From: JADJPF01 sp964492845 | GTDB lineage: Bacteria > Acidobacteriota > Blastocatellia > Chloracidobacteriales > JADJPF01 | Assembly (NCBI GenBank): GCA_964492845.1 | Contig: CAZBMZ010000004.1 | Coordinates: forward strand, 205,957-269,956 | Length of the DNA stretch: 64,000 bases | Direction: 5' to 3' | In this document: positions 63,370-64,000 of the stretch, one piece after another | Position numbering within the stretch: position 1 is the stretch's first letter | Layout of the letters: every line of letters begins with the position of its first letter | Program-made: the position numbers and the translations under genes | The notes under the pieces: model-generated | The model's database searches: none | Seen by the model: the letters and a program-made list of their open reading frames with translations, nothing else | What the model was told of the DNA's origin: nothing

Positions 63370-64000
63370 AAATCCCCTGCAAGGAAACCCACGGCTTTAG
63401 GCGTGGGAGGAATTGCAGTCTTGTTGTGAGCTAAGTAAGAATAAGAATAGCCATCGCAAGAGTGCAAGAGTGTGAAATATTTATGGTTAATGCCTTGGAT
63501 AGTAGTTTTGCCAAATGTAATATTAAAAGAACCAGTAGCCCTAACAGCAACCTTTCCTGTATAAATACCAATCTTTTTTCCGCTAGTAACAACAGCCCTA
63601 ACGATATCGCCAGTAGAAAAACCAAAGAATCGCTTTCCCGCCTTGGCTTTAGTTCGTGGAAAGCCAAATTTGTCCACTAAGCACATTTGCCTAGAGCCGT
63701 GACCAGTAGCTTTTATCCGTAGCACCCTAACTTTATCAATATCTACTTTTAGTTGTGGTGTACTATTGCCAACACAAGCAGCGTCTATCCAATGTGCTTT
63801 TGGTAAGTTTTGCTTGCTTCGGTTATATTTAGTTAAGGCACCACTACCTGTTTCTATTGGCAAACCTAATGCTTTTATCCTATTGTACAATTGCCAACGT
63901 GTACTATTTACTACTGCTGCATCTTTTAGTGGAATTTTTGCTTGCTCTTGCACTTTCTCAAACCCAAACTCCAAAGCTGTTTTATTGCCTTTCTTTATGT
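63366..64000 (-). CDS. iscB: RNA-guided endonuclease IscB, C-terminal part (runs off the window)
   Basis: About 210 C-terminal residues of IscB, the transposon-encoded ancestor of Cas9, are visible. The frame stays open to the window edge, so the bridge helix, HNH and first RuvC parts lie beyond. Visible features are 'QEQAKIPLKDAAVVNSTRW', 'SGALTKYNRSKQNLPKAHW' and the RuvC-III motif 'HWIDAACVG', which carries the catalytic His and Asp. The target-interaction domain follows with 'GHGSRQMCLVDKFGFPRTKA', 'GDIVRAVVTSGKKIG' and 'VAVRATGSFNITFG'. IscB uses an omega RNA, normally encoded upstream of the gene and so outside this window. The part seen has no stop or frameshift. The stop codon overlaps the next gene's start. 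Confidence 0.92.
   Translation of the reverse strand, partial: IKKGNKTALEFGFEKVQEQAKIPLKDAAVVNSTRWQLYNRIKALGLPIETGSGALTKYNRSKQNLPKAHWIDAACVGNSTPQLKVDIDKVRVLRIKATGHGSRQMCLVDKFGFPRTKAKAGKRFFGFSTGDIVRAVVTSGKKIGIYTGKVAVRATGSFNITFGKTTIQGINHKYFTLLHSCDGYSYSYLAHNKTAIPPTPKAVGFLAGDL
63366..64000 (-). mobile_element. IS200/IS605-related element end carrying iscB
   Basis: The IscB gene end contains a hairpin typical of single-strand transposon right ends: CCCACG (63389-63394) pairs with CGTGGG (63402-63407) around an 8-base loop. No transposase gene is visible on this side. The other end lies beyond the window. Limits here cover only the visible part. Confidence 0.65.

Noticed and set aside
63431..63680. 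Open frames in other frames over iscB
   Set aside because: They overlap a well-supported IscB coding region and carry no family features.

Overview
The window is AT-rich, gene-dense bacterial DNA. Several traits point to an Acidobacteriota relative, probably of the Blastocatellia type. These are three Ser/Thr kinases (two with N-terminal zinc ribbons), a 1.2-kDa-scale family of NHL-repeat secreted proteins represented here by a 1,213-residue member with recurring 'TTIAG...GDGGPA' repeats, an OmpA protein and lipoproteins typical of a diderm, and a PTS phosphorelay with no sugar permease nearby. This assignment is inference; there is no rRNA in the window.

Layout. 1-3100: cell-surface glycosylation (GT2 transferase, GT-C membrane protein), with a decayed gene fragment between them. 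3.3-7.6 kb: a SUV3-like DExH RNA helicase, a small P-loop kinase-like protein and a zinc-ribbon membrane protein in one run. 7.7-8.2 kb: an exported peroxiredoxin whose peroxidatic cysteine codon is an in-frame UGA followed by a plausible bacterial SECIS hairpin, so probably a selenoprotein. 8.4-11.9 kb: pruA, gltX and tRNA-Ser(GCU). 12-17.6 kb: a zinc-ribbon kinase, SRPBCC protein, lipoprotein and a LysM-GH19 muralytic enzyme behind a structured leader. 17.7-20.9 kb: an acyltransferase-LytS-LytTR operon preceded by direct repeats at an exact 21-bp period. 21-25 kb: HAD phosphatase, rpiA, tRNA-Leu(UAA), TPR-M48 protease. 25-31 kb: prolyl oligopeptidase, GT-C protein, RtcB, HD protein. 31-37 kb: two more kinases around an orphan DNA methyltransferase. 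37-41.7 kb: ankyrin, OmpA, OsmC (behind a perfect 30-bp palindrome), Uma2 and two divergent hemerythrins. 41.7-46.9 kb: MurJ, a CbbQ-like ATPase and the EIIA-HPr-EI phosphorelay. 47-49.8 kb: TauE/SafE exporter and an Ada-AlkA fusion coupled to Ogt. 49.8-61.8 kb: the NHL protein, a coiled-coil protein, a diheme cytochrome, an aldehyde dehydrogenase-aminotransferase pair, and envelope or hypothetical proteins. 61.8-64 kb: a second orphan methyltransferase, a membrane protein, and the C-terminal half of an IscB RNA-guided nuclease that runs off the right edge.

The strongest leads are the UGA-containing peroxiredoxin (7672-8208), the IscB locus with its end hairpin (63366-64000), the phased LytTR operator (20880-20956), the OsmC palindrome (39491-39520) and the hairpin-rich, terminator-ended leader before the LysM-GH19 gene (16222-16409).
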